A stretch of DNA of 64,000 nucleotides from Xenopus tropicalis (lineage: Eukaryota > Chordata > Amphibia > Anura > Pipidae). The stretch's first letter is position 1; the number at the start of each line of letters is the position of its first letter. The translations under genes and the position numbers were made by a program. Where the stretch lies: positions 56,016,516-56,080,515 of the forward strand of contig NC_030685.2 in NCBI RefSeq assembly GCF_000004195.4. Direction: 5' to 3'. Of the stretch, positions 35,901 to 47,900 are shown one piece after another. The notes under the pieces are model-generated. The model did not search any database. It saw only the letters and a program-made list of their open reading frames with translations, and was not told where the DNA came from.

Positions 35901-38900
35901 GAGAAAATAGTAACCTAAACATTAATAAATCTCTATTATTTGAGTTATGTTCGAAAACTTAAATTTATCAAGTAAATTTTCCAAAAATGTCGAGAAGCAA
36001 TATCAGAAAAATCGGGTATTGGCGAAAGCCCATTCGTAATTCGCGAAAATATCTACAATGACGGCTATAGTTACATAGTTAGTTACATAGTTACATAGGG
36101 TTGAAAAAAGACCAGTGTCCATCAAGTTCAACCCATCCAAGTAAACCCAGCACACCTAACCCACACCTACCAATCTATACACTCACATACATAAACTATA
36201 AATACAACCACTAGTACTAACTGTAGATATTAGTATCACAGTAGCCTTGGATATTCTGATTGATCAAGAACTCATCCAGGCCCCTCTTAAAGGCATTAAC
36301 AGTTATCAACAAAAACCCCTAGATCCATCTCCATTAAGGATACCCCCAACACACTACCATTCAGTAGATAGTTTGCGTTTATATTATTTCTACCAAAGTG
36401 CATAACTTTGCACTTATCAACATTGAACCTCATTTTACAGTTTGCTGCCCAGTTTTCCAATTTTGTCAAATCGCTCTGCAAAGCTGCAGCATCCTGCATG
36501 GAACTTATAGTTTTGCACAATTTTGTGTCATCAGCAAAAATAGAAATAGTACTGTCTATGCCCACCTCCAGGTCATTAATAAACAAGTTAAAAAGCAAAG
36601 GACCAAGGACTGACCCCTGCGGTACTCCACTAACCACACTGGTCCAATTAGAAAATGTTCCATTTACCACCACTCTTTGTACTCTATCCTTCAGCCAGTT
36701 CTCTATCCAATTACAAATATTATGTTCTTGGCCAATATTCCTTAATTTGATCATTAACCTTCTGTGAGGTACTGTATCAAACGCTTTAGCAAAGTCCAAG
36801 TAGATGACATCAACTGCCATTCCAGCATCGAGGTTCCTACTCACCTCCTCATAAAAGGCGACTAAATTAGTCTGGCAAGATCTGTTACGCATAAAACCAT
36901 GCTGGCACAAACTAATAGTATTGTGAACTGCAATGTATTCAAGTACCCTATCCCTTATTACCCCTTCCAAAAGTTTTCCTACTACTGATGTCAGACTAAC
37001 AGGCCTATAGTTTTCAGGCTGAGAACGGGATCCCTTTTTAAATAATGGCACCACATTAGCAATCCGCCAGTCTCTCGGCACCATGCCAGACCTCAATGAA
37101 TCCTGAAAAATTAAGTGAAGAGGTTTGGCAATCACAGCGCTCAGCTAATTTAATACCCTGGGATGAATCCCATCCGGCCCTGGACCTTTGTTTACCTTTA
37201 CATGTTCAAGTCTCTTTTGAATTTCCTCCCGAGTGACCCACGCGTCAGTAGCTAAATTACTAGAACTGGGCATATTACAAGGGAAGCCTTCATTAACTGG
37301 CTCCTCAGATGTATAGACAGATGAAAAATAAGAGTTCAAAATTTCAGCTTTTTCCCCGTTCTCATCAACCAACTTACCCCCCCGTGATAATAAAGTTCCC
37401 ACCCCTTCTTGCTTCATTTTTTTACTATTCACATAATTAAAAAATAATTTTGGATTCTTTTTACTCCTAGCTGCAATATCCCTTTCCATCTCTATTTTAG
37501 CTTGCCTGATAGCTTTTTTGCTGCTTTATTTGCTTCCTTGTACCTGATGAAAGTTTCTGCTGTCCCAGCTAACTTGAATGCCCTAAAAGCACGTTTTTTC
37601 TTACCAACCTCGACAATAACACTTCACATTCAGCCATAAAGGTTTTGCTTTGCGATGCCTCTCCCTGCTTACAAGGGGGATAGGAGAAAATTGTTTCATA
37701 CTTACCGTAATTTTCCTTTCCTGGTCATCCCCACGGCAGCATGAAAAACACAAATGGGTAGGCTCCCCTGTCAGTATGCAGAAGAAAACACACCTCCTTA
37801 TTAAGTTTAAATACCTCCCCCCAATGGTACCTCCCTGTCTTAGTTTTCAAGCTGTAAATAAAGCAGAAAGGTTAATAGGGTGGGCATGCTGCCGTGGGTA
37901 AGTATGAAACAATTTTCTCCTTTCCTGGTCATCCCCAGGCAGCATGAAAAACACAAATGGGTAAATACCATAGCAATAAACAAGGGAGGGAGACAAAACC
38001 TGATGCGTGTAATTTATTTTCTAAGTGCGGACAAGACTGAACGCCCAAACTGGGTTTCAGCCGAAGAAATTAAATCTAGCTTGTAATGCTTAATAAATGT
38101 ATTTGAAGATGCCCAAGTAGCAGCTCTGCACACGGACTCTGACGACACACCTGCCTCCACTGCCCAAGAGGCCGCAACACTTCTGGTGGAATGCGCCCTG
38201 ATACCTTTAGGTGATGATCTGCCCTGTTCCTTATAGGCTCCTACGATAGCTTTAACTATCCAGCTACTTAGGGTGCTCCTGGAAGCTGCTTCTCCTTTTC
38301 TTGATCCGGCAGGAATTATAAACAGCCTTTCAGACTTCCTAAAAGGTTCTGTTCTTTTAATATATATTTCCAAGGTTCTCTTCACATCCAGAGCACTTGG
38401 TTCGCCATCTGTTGGAAAGGCAGGTAAAATAATAGGTTCATCCAAATGGAATTTTGAAACAACTTTTGGTAAAAAGGAAGGCACAGGTCTCAAGACAACT
38501 TTTCCTTCGTGAAAAACAGTGTATGGTTGTTCCACTGACAAGGCTTGCAACTCACAAATTCTCCTGGCAGATGTCAGAGCCACGAGAAGGATAGTCTTAA
38601 GGGATAGATACCATAATGAGATCTGATCAACTGGCTCGAAGGGTGGAGAAGATAAAGCTTTGAGGACCAATGGTAAGTCCCATGGTGGGGCTGATTTCCT
38701 GACTGGCGGGTTAATTCTTAATACCGCTTTGAAAAACTGTTCAATCAATGGCTCCTCAGCCCATCTCTTCCCTAGAACTGCGGACAAAGCTGAAACTTGT
38801 ACCTTCAGTGAACTTATACTCAAGCCATAGTCCAAACCGGATTGAAGAAAATCCAGAATGATTGGTGTTGAGGGATTCAAAGGATCATAGCCTTTCTCCT

Positions 38901-41900
38901 GCGCCCAGGAGACAAATCGATCCCAGATCCTGTCGTATGTGTTGACTGTACATCCTTTCCTTGAATGGACTAGGGTTTGTATGACCTGATCAGAATAGCC
39001 TTGTGATCTTAATCTGGACTTTTCAATCTCCAAGCCGCCAAGTTGAGCTTGGAAAGGTTCGGATAAAGATAAGGGCCTTGACTTATCAGATCCTCCACTA
39101 GAGGCAATGTCAGAGGTTTCTGGATTGAAAGACTTTTGAGTAACGGGTACCATGGTCTGCGAGACCAGTTCGGGATTATTGCTATCACATCCATGTGGGA
39201 TACTAGAATCTTCCTCAACACTCTGAAGATCAGAGGGAACGGAGGAAATACATAGGCCCAAAGGCTCTCCCAGTTCTGTGAGAATGCATCCGTCCCCATC
39301 GCCCGAGGGGATGGGATTCTGGAGAAGAAACGACTGATTTTGTGGTTCCTCTCCGAGGCCATTAAATCTATCCATGGGGTGCCCCATCTGGAGGTTATCC
39401 AACTGAAGATCTCCTTCTTCAGTTCCCACTCCCCTCTGTCTATTAAGATCCTGCTCAAGGCATCCGCTTGCTGATTCTTGACTCCAGCTATGTGAACTGC
39501 TGTAATATCCACTAGGTAGGTTTGAGCCCAATCCATGATTGGCTTGACCTCTCTCATCAGCCTGGTACTGCCTGTCCCACCTTGCTTTCTGATGTAGGAA
39601 ACCGCCGACATGTTGTCTGACCTTATCTTCACAGCAGTACCCCACAAATATGGCCTGAGGTGCTTCAGGGCCTCCATAATTGCCCTCAGCTCCAACACAT
39701 TCGAGGGGAGATGGGATAGATCTGAATTCCATGAACCCTGGACTAACACTTCCATTGTATGAGCTCCCCAGCCATGACCTGATGCGTCCGAAAATACTTC
39801 TACCCAGTTGGGTTCTGCCAATGGATAACCCTGGCGAAGATTGTCTGGTTTCTGCCACCAACGAAGCTGTACTTTCATCTTCCGAGAAAGAAGAATAATC
39901 TGCGACCAGTCCTGAGATTCCGATCTCCATTGGGAGAGAAAACATCTCTGGATGATTCTCATCTTCCACCTCGCCCACTTTACCAGGCCTATGGTCGATT
40001 GTTAACAGACCCAACAAGGCCATAAACTCTGACAAGACATCAACTGCTTGGTCTTTGCTGAAATCGACATGATCTTGTGATGGGGAAGAGAAACCATCCC
40101 TATCTTCGTATTGAAGAAGGCACCTAGGTAAATGATGGTCTGGGAAGGCTCCAGTTGGCTCTTGCCCTCGTTTATGATCCATCCATAGCATTCTAAGATC
40201 TTCCTGACTTGTGCTACATGATGAAGGAGTATCGACCTGCTCCTTGCCACTACGAGCAGATCGTCCAAATAATGGTAGATTTCTATGCCCTCCTTTCTCA
40301 ATTTCGCTATTAGGACAACCAAGACCTTCGTAAATGTTCTTGGGGATGTAGAGAGCCCGAACGGCAGACACCGGAACTGCAGGTGCTGGTTCTTCCATGC
40401 AAACCTGAGATATTTTTGATGTTCCACTGCCACTGGAACGTGTAAGTAGGCATCCTTTAAGTCTAGGGATGCCAGCCAATCTCCTGGTTGCACCGCTGCC
40501 TTTATCAGGCTCAGGCATTCCATCTTGAAACGCTGAGGCTTTATGAATTCGTTTAACTCCCTTAAATCTAAAATCGGTCGCAACTCTCCCGATGCCTTTG
40601 TTACTAGAAACAGAGGTGAGTAGAATCCTTGCCCCCTTTGCTCTGGGGGAACCGGTTGGACTGCCTCCTTTATCAGCAGCTGCGCAATGTAATCCTGCAG
40701 GATTAAATGGTTTTCTGGCTTTGCTTTTGTAGCCACAAAATGATTTCTTACAGGTTTCCTTGTAAACTCCAGACGATACCCCCTTGAAATAATTGAAAGT
40801 ACCCATTCGTCTTTTATGTCTTCGGCCCAGACCTGCTGAAACTTCAATAATCTCGCACCCACAGCCGACTGGACTGGCCTCATCTCATTGGGGCTTAGGT
40901 TGATGCTTGGGGGATCTGGAGACTTTAGGTTTGTTGGAACGAAAAAAGGCCGAGCGACCAGTGCGCCATGGAGCCCTAGACTCCTTACCAGGTCTGTAGG
41001 ATCTAGCTTCTTCTTCTGAGATTCCGATCTCCATTGGGAGAGAAAACATCTCTGGATGATTCTCATCTTCCACCTCGCCCACTTTACCAGGCCTATGGTC
41101 GATTGTTAACAGACCCAACAAGGCCATAAACTCTGACAAGACATCAACTGCTTGGTCTTTGCTGAAATCGACATGATCTTGTGATGGGGAAGAGAAACCA
41201 TCCCTATCTTCGTATTGAAGAAGGCACCTAGGTAAATGATGGTCTGGGAAGGCTCCAGTTGGCTCTTGCCCTCGTTTATGATCCATCCATAGCATTCTAA
41301 GATCTTCCTGACTTGTGCTACATGATGAAGGAGTATCGACCTGCTCCTTGCCACTACGAGCAGATCGTCCAAATAATGGTAGATTTCTATGCCCTCCTTT
41401 CTCAATTTCGCTATTAGGACAACCAAGACCTTCGTAAATGTTCTTGGGGATGTAGAGAGCCCGAACGGCAGACACCGGAACTGCAGGTGCTGGTTCTTCC
41501 ATGCAAACCTGAGATATTTTTGATGTTCCACTGCCACTGGAACGTGTAAGTAGGCATCCTTTAAGTCTAGGGATGCCAGCCAATCTCCTGGTTGCACCGC
41601 TGCCTTTATCAGGCTCAGGCATTCCATCTTGAAACGCTGAGGCTTTATGAATTCGTTTAACTCCCTTAAATCTAAAATCGGTCGCAACTCTCCCGATGCC
41701 TTTGTTACTAGAAACAGAGGTGAGTAGAATCCTTGCCCCCTTTGCTCTGGGGGAACCGGTTGGACTGCCTCCTTTATCAGCAGCTGCGCAATGTAATCCT
41801 GCAGGATTAAATGGTTTTCTGGCTTTGCTTTTGTAGCCACAAAATGATTTCTTACAGGTTTCCTTGTAAACTCCAGACGATACCCCCTTGAAATAATTGA

Positions 41901-44900
41901 AAGTACCCATTCGTCTTTTATGTCTTCGGCCCAGACCTGCTGAAACTTCAATAATCTCGCACCCACAGCCGACTGGACTGGCCTCATCTCATTGGGGCTT
42001 AGGTTGATGCTTGGGGGATCTGGAGACTTTAGGTTTGTTGGAACGAAAAAAGGCCGAGCGACCAGTGCGCCATGGAGCCCTAGACTCCTTACCAGGTCTG
42101 TAGGATCTAGCTTCTTCCCTACGCCTATAAGGGTATCTATCTAACTGCTTCTTAGGTTCTTGAAAACGTCTTGTTTGAGGCAAAAAGGTACTTTTACCTC
42201 CTGTTGACTTAGAGATGATCTCATCCAAATTCTTTCCGAAAAGACGTTTCCCTTCATATGGCAACCTACAGAGAGTATTCTTTGAGGCTGTATCAGCATA
42301 CCAAACACGCAGCCACAAGGCGCGACGAGCGGCAACAACATACATCATATTCCGGGCAGCCAGCTTAGAGAGATCCACTGATGCCTCTAGACAGAAATCT
42401 GCCGCTTTCTTGAGATCTAAAAGTGCCTCAGCTAGCTTGTCTTTGGGAGAATCTTCCAAAACTGCTTGCTCAATATTCTCTGCCCAGATAGACATAGCCT
42501 TGGCTACCGACACAACTGAAACCGCCGGCTTGCAGGCTGCCCCTGCTGTTAAATATGCTTTCTTCAACTCCGTCTCCAATCTCCTATCCATCGGATGTTT
42601 TAAAGCCGAGATGTCATCTATAGGGAGAGCGGTCTTTTTGGACAGGCGGGCAACCGGGGCATCAACTGTGGGAGTATTCTCCCAAACCTCAGAATCCTCT
42701 GCCGCAAAGGGGTACAATTGTGCAAACTTAGCTTCCACAGGCGACTTTTTAGAGCCTTTACTCCACTCCTGATTAATCAGCTCCTTGATCTCTGGGTGAA
42801 TGGGGAAAGAAGGCTTCTTCCTTTTAGTAAAGAGAGAAGTAGATGCTGTCTTCGCCATGCGGAATTTCCAAACTTAAGGTCCGTCTGACCGCTTTAATCA
42901 AAGAAGGGATGAATCTAGCCTCAAAACACTGAATATCCTCCTGACTCTCCTCCTCAGACCAAGAACATTCACCCTCATCCTCTGAAGACATCAGGACCTG
43001 GGAGGCAACAGGGGCTTTATTAGCAGAAACGTTAACAGTTTCAGATACGGCTTGTTTAATCCATTTCATAATGGTAGATTGATATACCGGCATGCTAGAA
43101 GAAGTGGAAGGTTTATCCAGACAAGTATCATGAACCATAGCAGGAGTGGCAGAAAGATCAGTAAGGTCTCTGGCAGCATAATCATCAAAACAGGCCTGAC
43201 ATAACTTCTTATTCTTGATTGCAGGACTATCACAAGCCTTACAAGTCCTAGTACTGGATTTGCTCTCTTTACTGTGATGCTTGTCCCTTTTAGAAGAAGG
43301 TTCTTCAACAGGGGCAGAATCACTAATGCACACATGGAAAAAATAATACTAAGTAGATTTGGCAGTTCTTTTCGCAGTTAGTAGAAAAAACCCAGGGGGG
43401 AAAAAAAAAAAAAAAAAAACTGAAGCAGATCAACACTCACCCAGGCATACGAGAGGCGGCACGTTTAGGGGCAGCTGGATCCATGTTGCCTCGCAGAACG
43501 CCGAAAAACCGCAGAGAACCGCTACTAAGGGCAGGATCTGCCTACACGCTGAGGTTTTTTAAACCTCGCGCGCACCCCGATGACGTCACTTCCGGGTAGC
43601 CGGCATGAAGGGAGCGCAGTAGCGCTGGACGGAGCCAAAAAGGCACAGAAACCTGCCGCAGAGGTTCCCTGCTCACACAGCCGCAGCTGATAACGGCAGG
43701 GCTTCGGGTGGAGAGACACTGCCAAAAAAAACTGCACCCGGTAATCTGATCCTAACGGACCTGTGAGTGTGACCTGCTCTGACTGTGTTACTGACAGAAG
43801 AAAACAAAGACAGGGAGGTACCATTGGGGGGAGGTATTTAAACTTAATAAGGAGGTGTGTTTTCTTCTGCATACTGACAGGGGAGCCTACCCATTTGTGT
43901 TTTTCATGCTGCCTGGGGATGACCAGGAAATACTGTTGTGTATACCTACAAATACCTATAAATAGCAAATATGTCATAGTATAAAAGCTTCTAAAGCCAA
44001 GACAAAATTTGTCTAAATATGGATTACATAGTGGTAAATTTGTTTAAAGGAATGGCATTAAAATAAACCAAACAGTAGTGCACCATTTAAAATCACATGT
44101 AGTTATAAAGCTTTTATGTAAATATATCTTAACAATAGCACCCAACTGACAGGTTGCATTAACTGTTCTTTTTCTTTATGCCTGTCTCCTCTTCCAAATA
44201 GATTGTAAGCTCTCAGGGGAAGGGATCTCTTCTTAACAGTGTATTGAAATGTTTAGTGCTGAAAGAAGCAGTTCAGTGTAAAAATAAAACTGGGTAAATA
44301 GGCTGTGCAAAATAAAAAATATTTTCTATTCATAATAAATTTTTATCTATAAAGGCTGGAGTGGACAGATGTCTAACATAATAGCCTGAACACTACTTCC
44401 TGCTTTCAGCTCTCTAAACTCTAAGTTAGTCAGTGACTTTAGTGGGGGGGGGGCACATGGGACAAAACTGTTCAGTTAGTTTGCTTTTGATACTGAGAAC
44501 ACAGGTCAGATTCAAAAGCAAACAGTTATGTCCCATATCGCCCCCCTCAAGTCACTGATTGGTTACTGACAAAGTAACCAAAGGAGGAAATAGAGTTCTG
44601 ACTATAACATATTGACTATAACTATATTGAAAACGATTTATTTTGCACAGCCAATCTATTTAATTAGTTTCATATTACATTAAACTGTTCCTTTAAACAT
44701 AGATAATTTATTTCCTCTGTCTAAGTGATTATAAAAAGGCAAACATCTAAATGGCAGCCACGGACTATTAGACCTGGAAGAAACTGCCCATTATTACACT
44801 GCTGAAAGTCTATGTGAAAAAAGCTTGGCTGCCAGTAACACTCATATAACATTAACATTATAAGAACTTTTTTGTCATACATGACAATGACAGATCTGAG

Positions 44901-47900
44901 GGAATTAACATGGCTATTTCGTTTTTAGGTTGTTCTTAAGGCTGTGTACCTGGTTCTGAACCATGATATCAGCTCTCGAATCTGTGATGTGGCTCTGAAT
45001 ATTGTAGACTGCCTGCTGCAGCTAGGCGTAGTGCCATGTGTAGAGAAGAAGAGAAAAAAGAGTGACAATAAGGAGAACGAATCCGCCTCGGTTTCAGGAT
45101 CCGGCTCTGCTTGCGGAGACAAGAGGCAAAGTGAAGGGAACTTCCAGATGAAGGGGTCAGCAAGAGGATCAAACTGTGGATTTGGGGGAACATCCGGTGG
45201 TGGAGCCAGTGGCGGAGGTGGAGGAGGGGATGGTGGAAGTGGTGGAAATGGATATTTTGATAAGAACGATAAAAACTCAGAAAAGGTAACAAGAGTTTCA
45301 AACTAAAATAGATGGAGGTTAGAATGAGGGTCATTTTGTCACACAGGCTTGATTTCCTTCTCTGTGTTTTTTTTTTTTATTTTATAACTCAGGCTAAAAG
45401 CTGAAAATAAACAAAATGTTATACTGAAGAAACTGAAAAATGTATGGCTGCTGTTGTCAATATCCAATACAGTCAATGTTTAAATCATACTAGGGGCCAG
45501 CATCATCAGGGGACCTAACTTTAACCTTTTTACTACCAGTGGCCACAGCTAATATGGAACTGTGCATTGCTAGGCAATTTGCAGAATGCGGAAATGTAAC
45601 ATATCTGTCATGACGTAATTTCCCTGACAATGATATAGTACGTCATTTACTGGGAAAGTGTTAAGGAAGAGAGGTCAATGCGTTTATCATACTCAGAGCT
45701 ATGCTACACTACACCTTTAATATGAGCAGTTCTGTCTCTGCATAGCCTGACTTGGCTGCTACAGAATCAGCAGGTATCAATTACTCTCTCATCAGTGTAA
45801 AAGCTCTTTCATTTATCCTTCACAAATATTGGTCTTCTTGAAGGTTTAGTGCATATAGATTCTTTCTCATCAGAAATATGCAATGCAGTTTTTGGCCCTG
45901 GGGCAAGGAGAAAAACTTAATGCATGTGGTACTGAACTGGGGCAGCAACAAGTCAAGTGTTTTAACTGTATCCCATTTGTAGCATAGAAAGCTCAGTTGT
46001 AGTAGTGATTCTGCCTCCAATTCCCACCCCCCAATTATGTGTAATTGTTATTCTGATTTATTTTGGAGCTTTGATTACTTTGTGATTACTTTGTGACTTG
46101 CTTTAAAATGTCCCAGCTTGCTCAGTTCTGTTAATTGCCATTCTTGTATGGAAAGATTCAGCACAGATTACCATACAAATTTTACATTAAAAGGGTTATT
46201 CACCTTTGCGTTAACATTTAGTATGATGTAGAGAGTAATATTCTGAGACAATTTGCAATTGGTCTACAGTTTTAATTATTTGTAGTTTTATAGCTATTTC
46301 ATTTTCAGTTTAGGAGCTCTCCAGTTTGGCGTTTCAGCAGTTATTTGGTTACTAGGGTCCAAGTTACCTTAGAAACCAGGGAGTGGTTTGGATGAGAGAC
46401 TGTTCTATAAATAGGAGAGGGCCTGAATAGAAAAAAAAAAGTAACTAAAAGTAACAATAACAATAAAACTGTAGCCTCACAGAGCAATAGTTTTTTGGCT
46501 GCTGGGCTTAGTAACCCCCAATTAAAAATTGTAAAAGTATTGGAAGAAGAAGGCAAATAAATAAAACACTATAACAAATAAATAATGAAGACCGATCTAA
46601 AAGTTGCTTAGAATAGGTTATTCTATAACAGTGCTGTCACACTTCTACGGTGCCAAGGGCTGGAATTTCTCGCACATACATGGTGGAGGGCTGCTAATGG
46701 AAGCCAGTTTTGACCATTCCCCCCTTTCAACCACACCCACTTCAAACCACACCCATTTTATCACAATGGTGGTAGTGCATCAAAACCCCAAATGCTTGGT
46801 CCTCACTGCAGGGATATCAACCATCATTCATATGTGAAAGAATTATATTATGTCATATTAAGACATACTCTAAACTCCATATGACTACTCCTCCCCTGTG
46901 GATAGCACAGCAACACACAGCATATAATTACACACCTTAGGGACCATTTAATGGCTATTTCCAACTGCTAACAAACTCCTTGAACAAACCCCTGCCAGGT
47001 TCACCTCCCACAGGCACCTACTTGTGTGTGCCATACTCTGCTTGCCCTATGATGCCTGTGTCTGCCATATGCTGCCTGTGTGTGCCATACTCTGCCTGCC
47101 CAATGATGCCTGTGTGTGCCATACTCTGCCTGCCCTATGATGCCTGTGTCTGCCATATGCTGCCTGTGTTTGCCATACTCTGCCCTACCCTGCCTGTGTG
47201 TGCCATACTCTCCCGTCCCTATGCTGCCTGTGTGTTCAATACCCTCCCTGTCCTATGCTGCCTGTTTGTGCCATACCCTCCCTGCCCTATGCTGCCTGTG
47301 TGTGCCATGCTCTGCCTGCCCTATGCTGCCTGTTTGTGCCATACCCTCCCTGCCCTATGCTGCCTATGTGCCATACTCTGCCTACCCTATGCTGCCTACA
47401 CACAGACAGTATAGTCCAGGCAGTAGATACAATGTCTGAGGTGTGAACAGACAAACAATGTGGGTGATTACAGCCTGAGCATGAGGTGTGAACACTGCAG
47501 GGGGTGAACAATGCATAGATTAAAATGTGTGAACAGTACAGGGGATTACATATTTAAACAATACAGAGGGATTACAGGCTGAATCTGAAGTGAGAACCAA
47601 GCAGGGGGTACACAAGGGTAAACCATCAAAGCAGCCAGACAGGTGGGGGGCCACACAGAGGGGGGGCCCGCTGGCCGCCAGTTGGACAGCACTGTTCTAT
47701 AACATACTAAAAGTTTATTAGTAAGTTCATGACATAGGCTATGCAATGAACATACACTATGTAGGTGAGATTTTATTCACAAAATTATTTGCATTGCCAG
47801 AGTGTGTTAAATATATGAAAATGTTTTTTAAAGGTTCTCTGAACATCGCCTTATTTATTTTGTCTTTTTCCTCTTCCTGTGTATTGGCTTCTGTTGCTGA

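Larger units (their letters stand above)
36067..37680 (-). mobile_element. CR1 LINE, 3' portion, truncated, with internal deletion
   Basis: On the minus strand: an upstream ORF2 part (KAKPLWLN, then 37489-37145), the RT palm (37135-36296), and the 3' end with the tandem tail TATGTAAC (36067-36108). A deletion near 36300 joins the end of the RT directly to the last coding residues that the copy at 58706-59135 carries after its WNALP segment. A stop at about 37142-37147 interrupts the ORF. The 5' boundary coincides with the start of the DIRS element at about 37681. Confidence 0.85.
39912..42117. repeat. 1,104-bp direct tandem duplication inside the DIRS element
   Basis: 39912-41015 and 41016-42117 are copies at a constant 1,104-bp offset. 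I see no difference between them in the protein translations or in the base runs I compared. 1,104 is a multiple of 3. The junction lies at TTCTTCTGAGATTCC, with a few bases of microhomology (CTTCTT). Confidence 0.93.
37681..43930 (-). mobile_element. DIRS-type tyrosine-recombinase retrotransposon, rearranged
   Basis: About 6.25 kb, antisense in intron 12. On the minus strand the order is a gag-like region (43333-41989), RT (41987-41106), a tandem duplicate of the gag tail plus RT (41015-40002), RNase H (39962-39009) and a tyrosine recombinase (to 38014). There is no LTR or target duplication. Instead there are inverted terminal repeats (37717-37856 and 43800-43930) and an internal complementary region (37893-37965), which together define DIRS elements. 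A gag frameshift, an in-frame stop and the duplication make it defective. Confidence 0.92.

Noticed and set aside
39100..40806. N-terminal ~590 codons of the tyrosine-recombinase open frame as a separate protein
   Set aside because: This stretch is the RT and RNase H region read in another frame. Overlapping frames are usual in DIRS elements and the translation has no domain.
44925..45334. Antisense frames over exon 13 (65 and 121 codons)
   Set aside because: Shadows of the coding exon and its Gly-rich linker.
46980..47511. Cys/Pro-rich open frames (up to 144 codons)
   Set aside because: Produced by the tandem repeat inside a hAT-like element, open in several overlapping frames at once.
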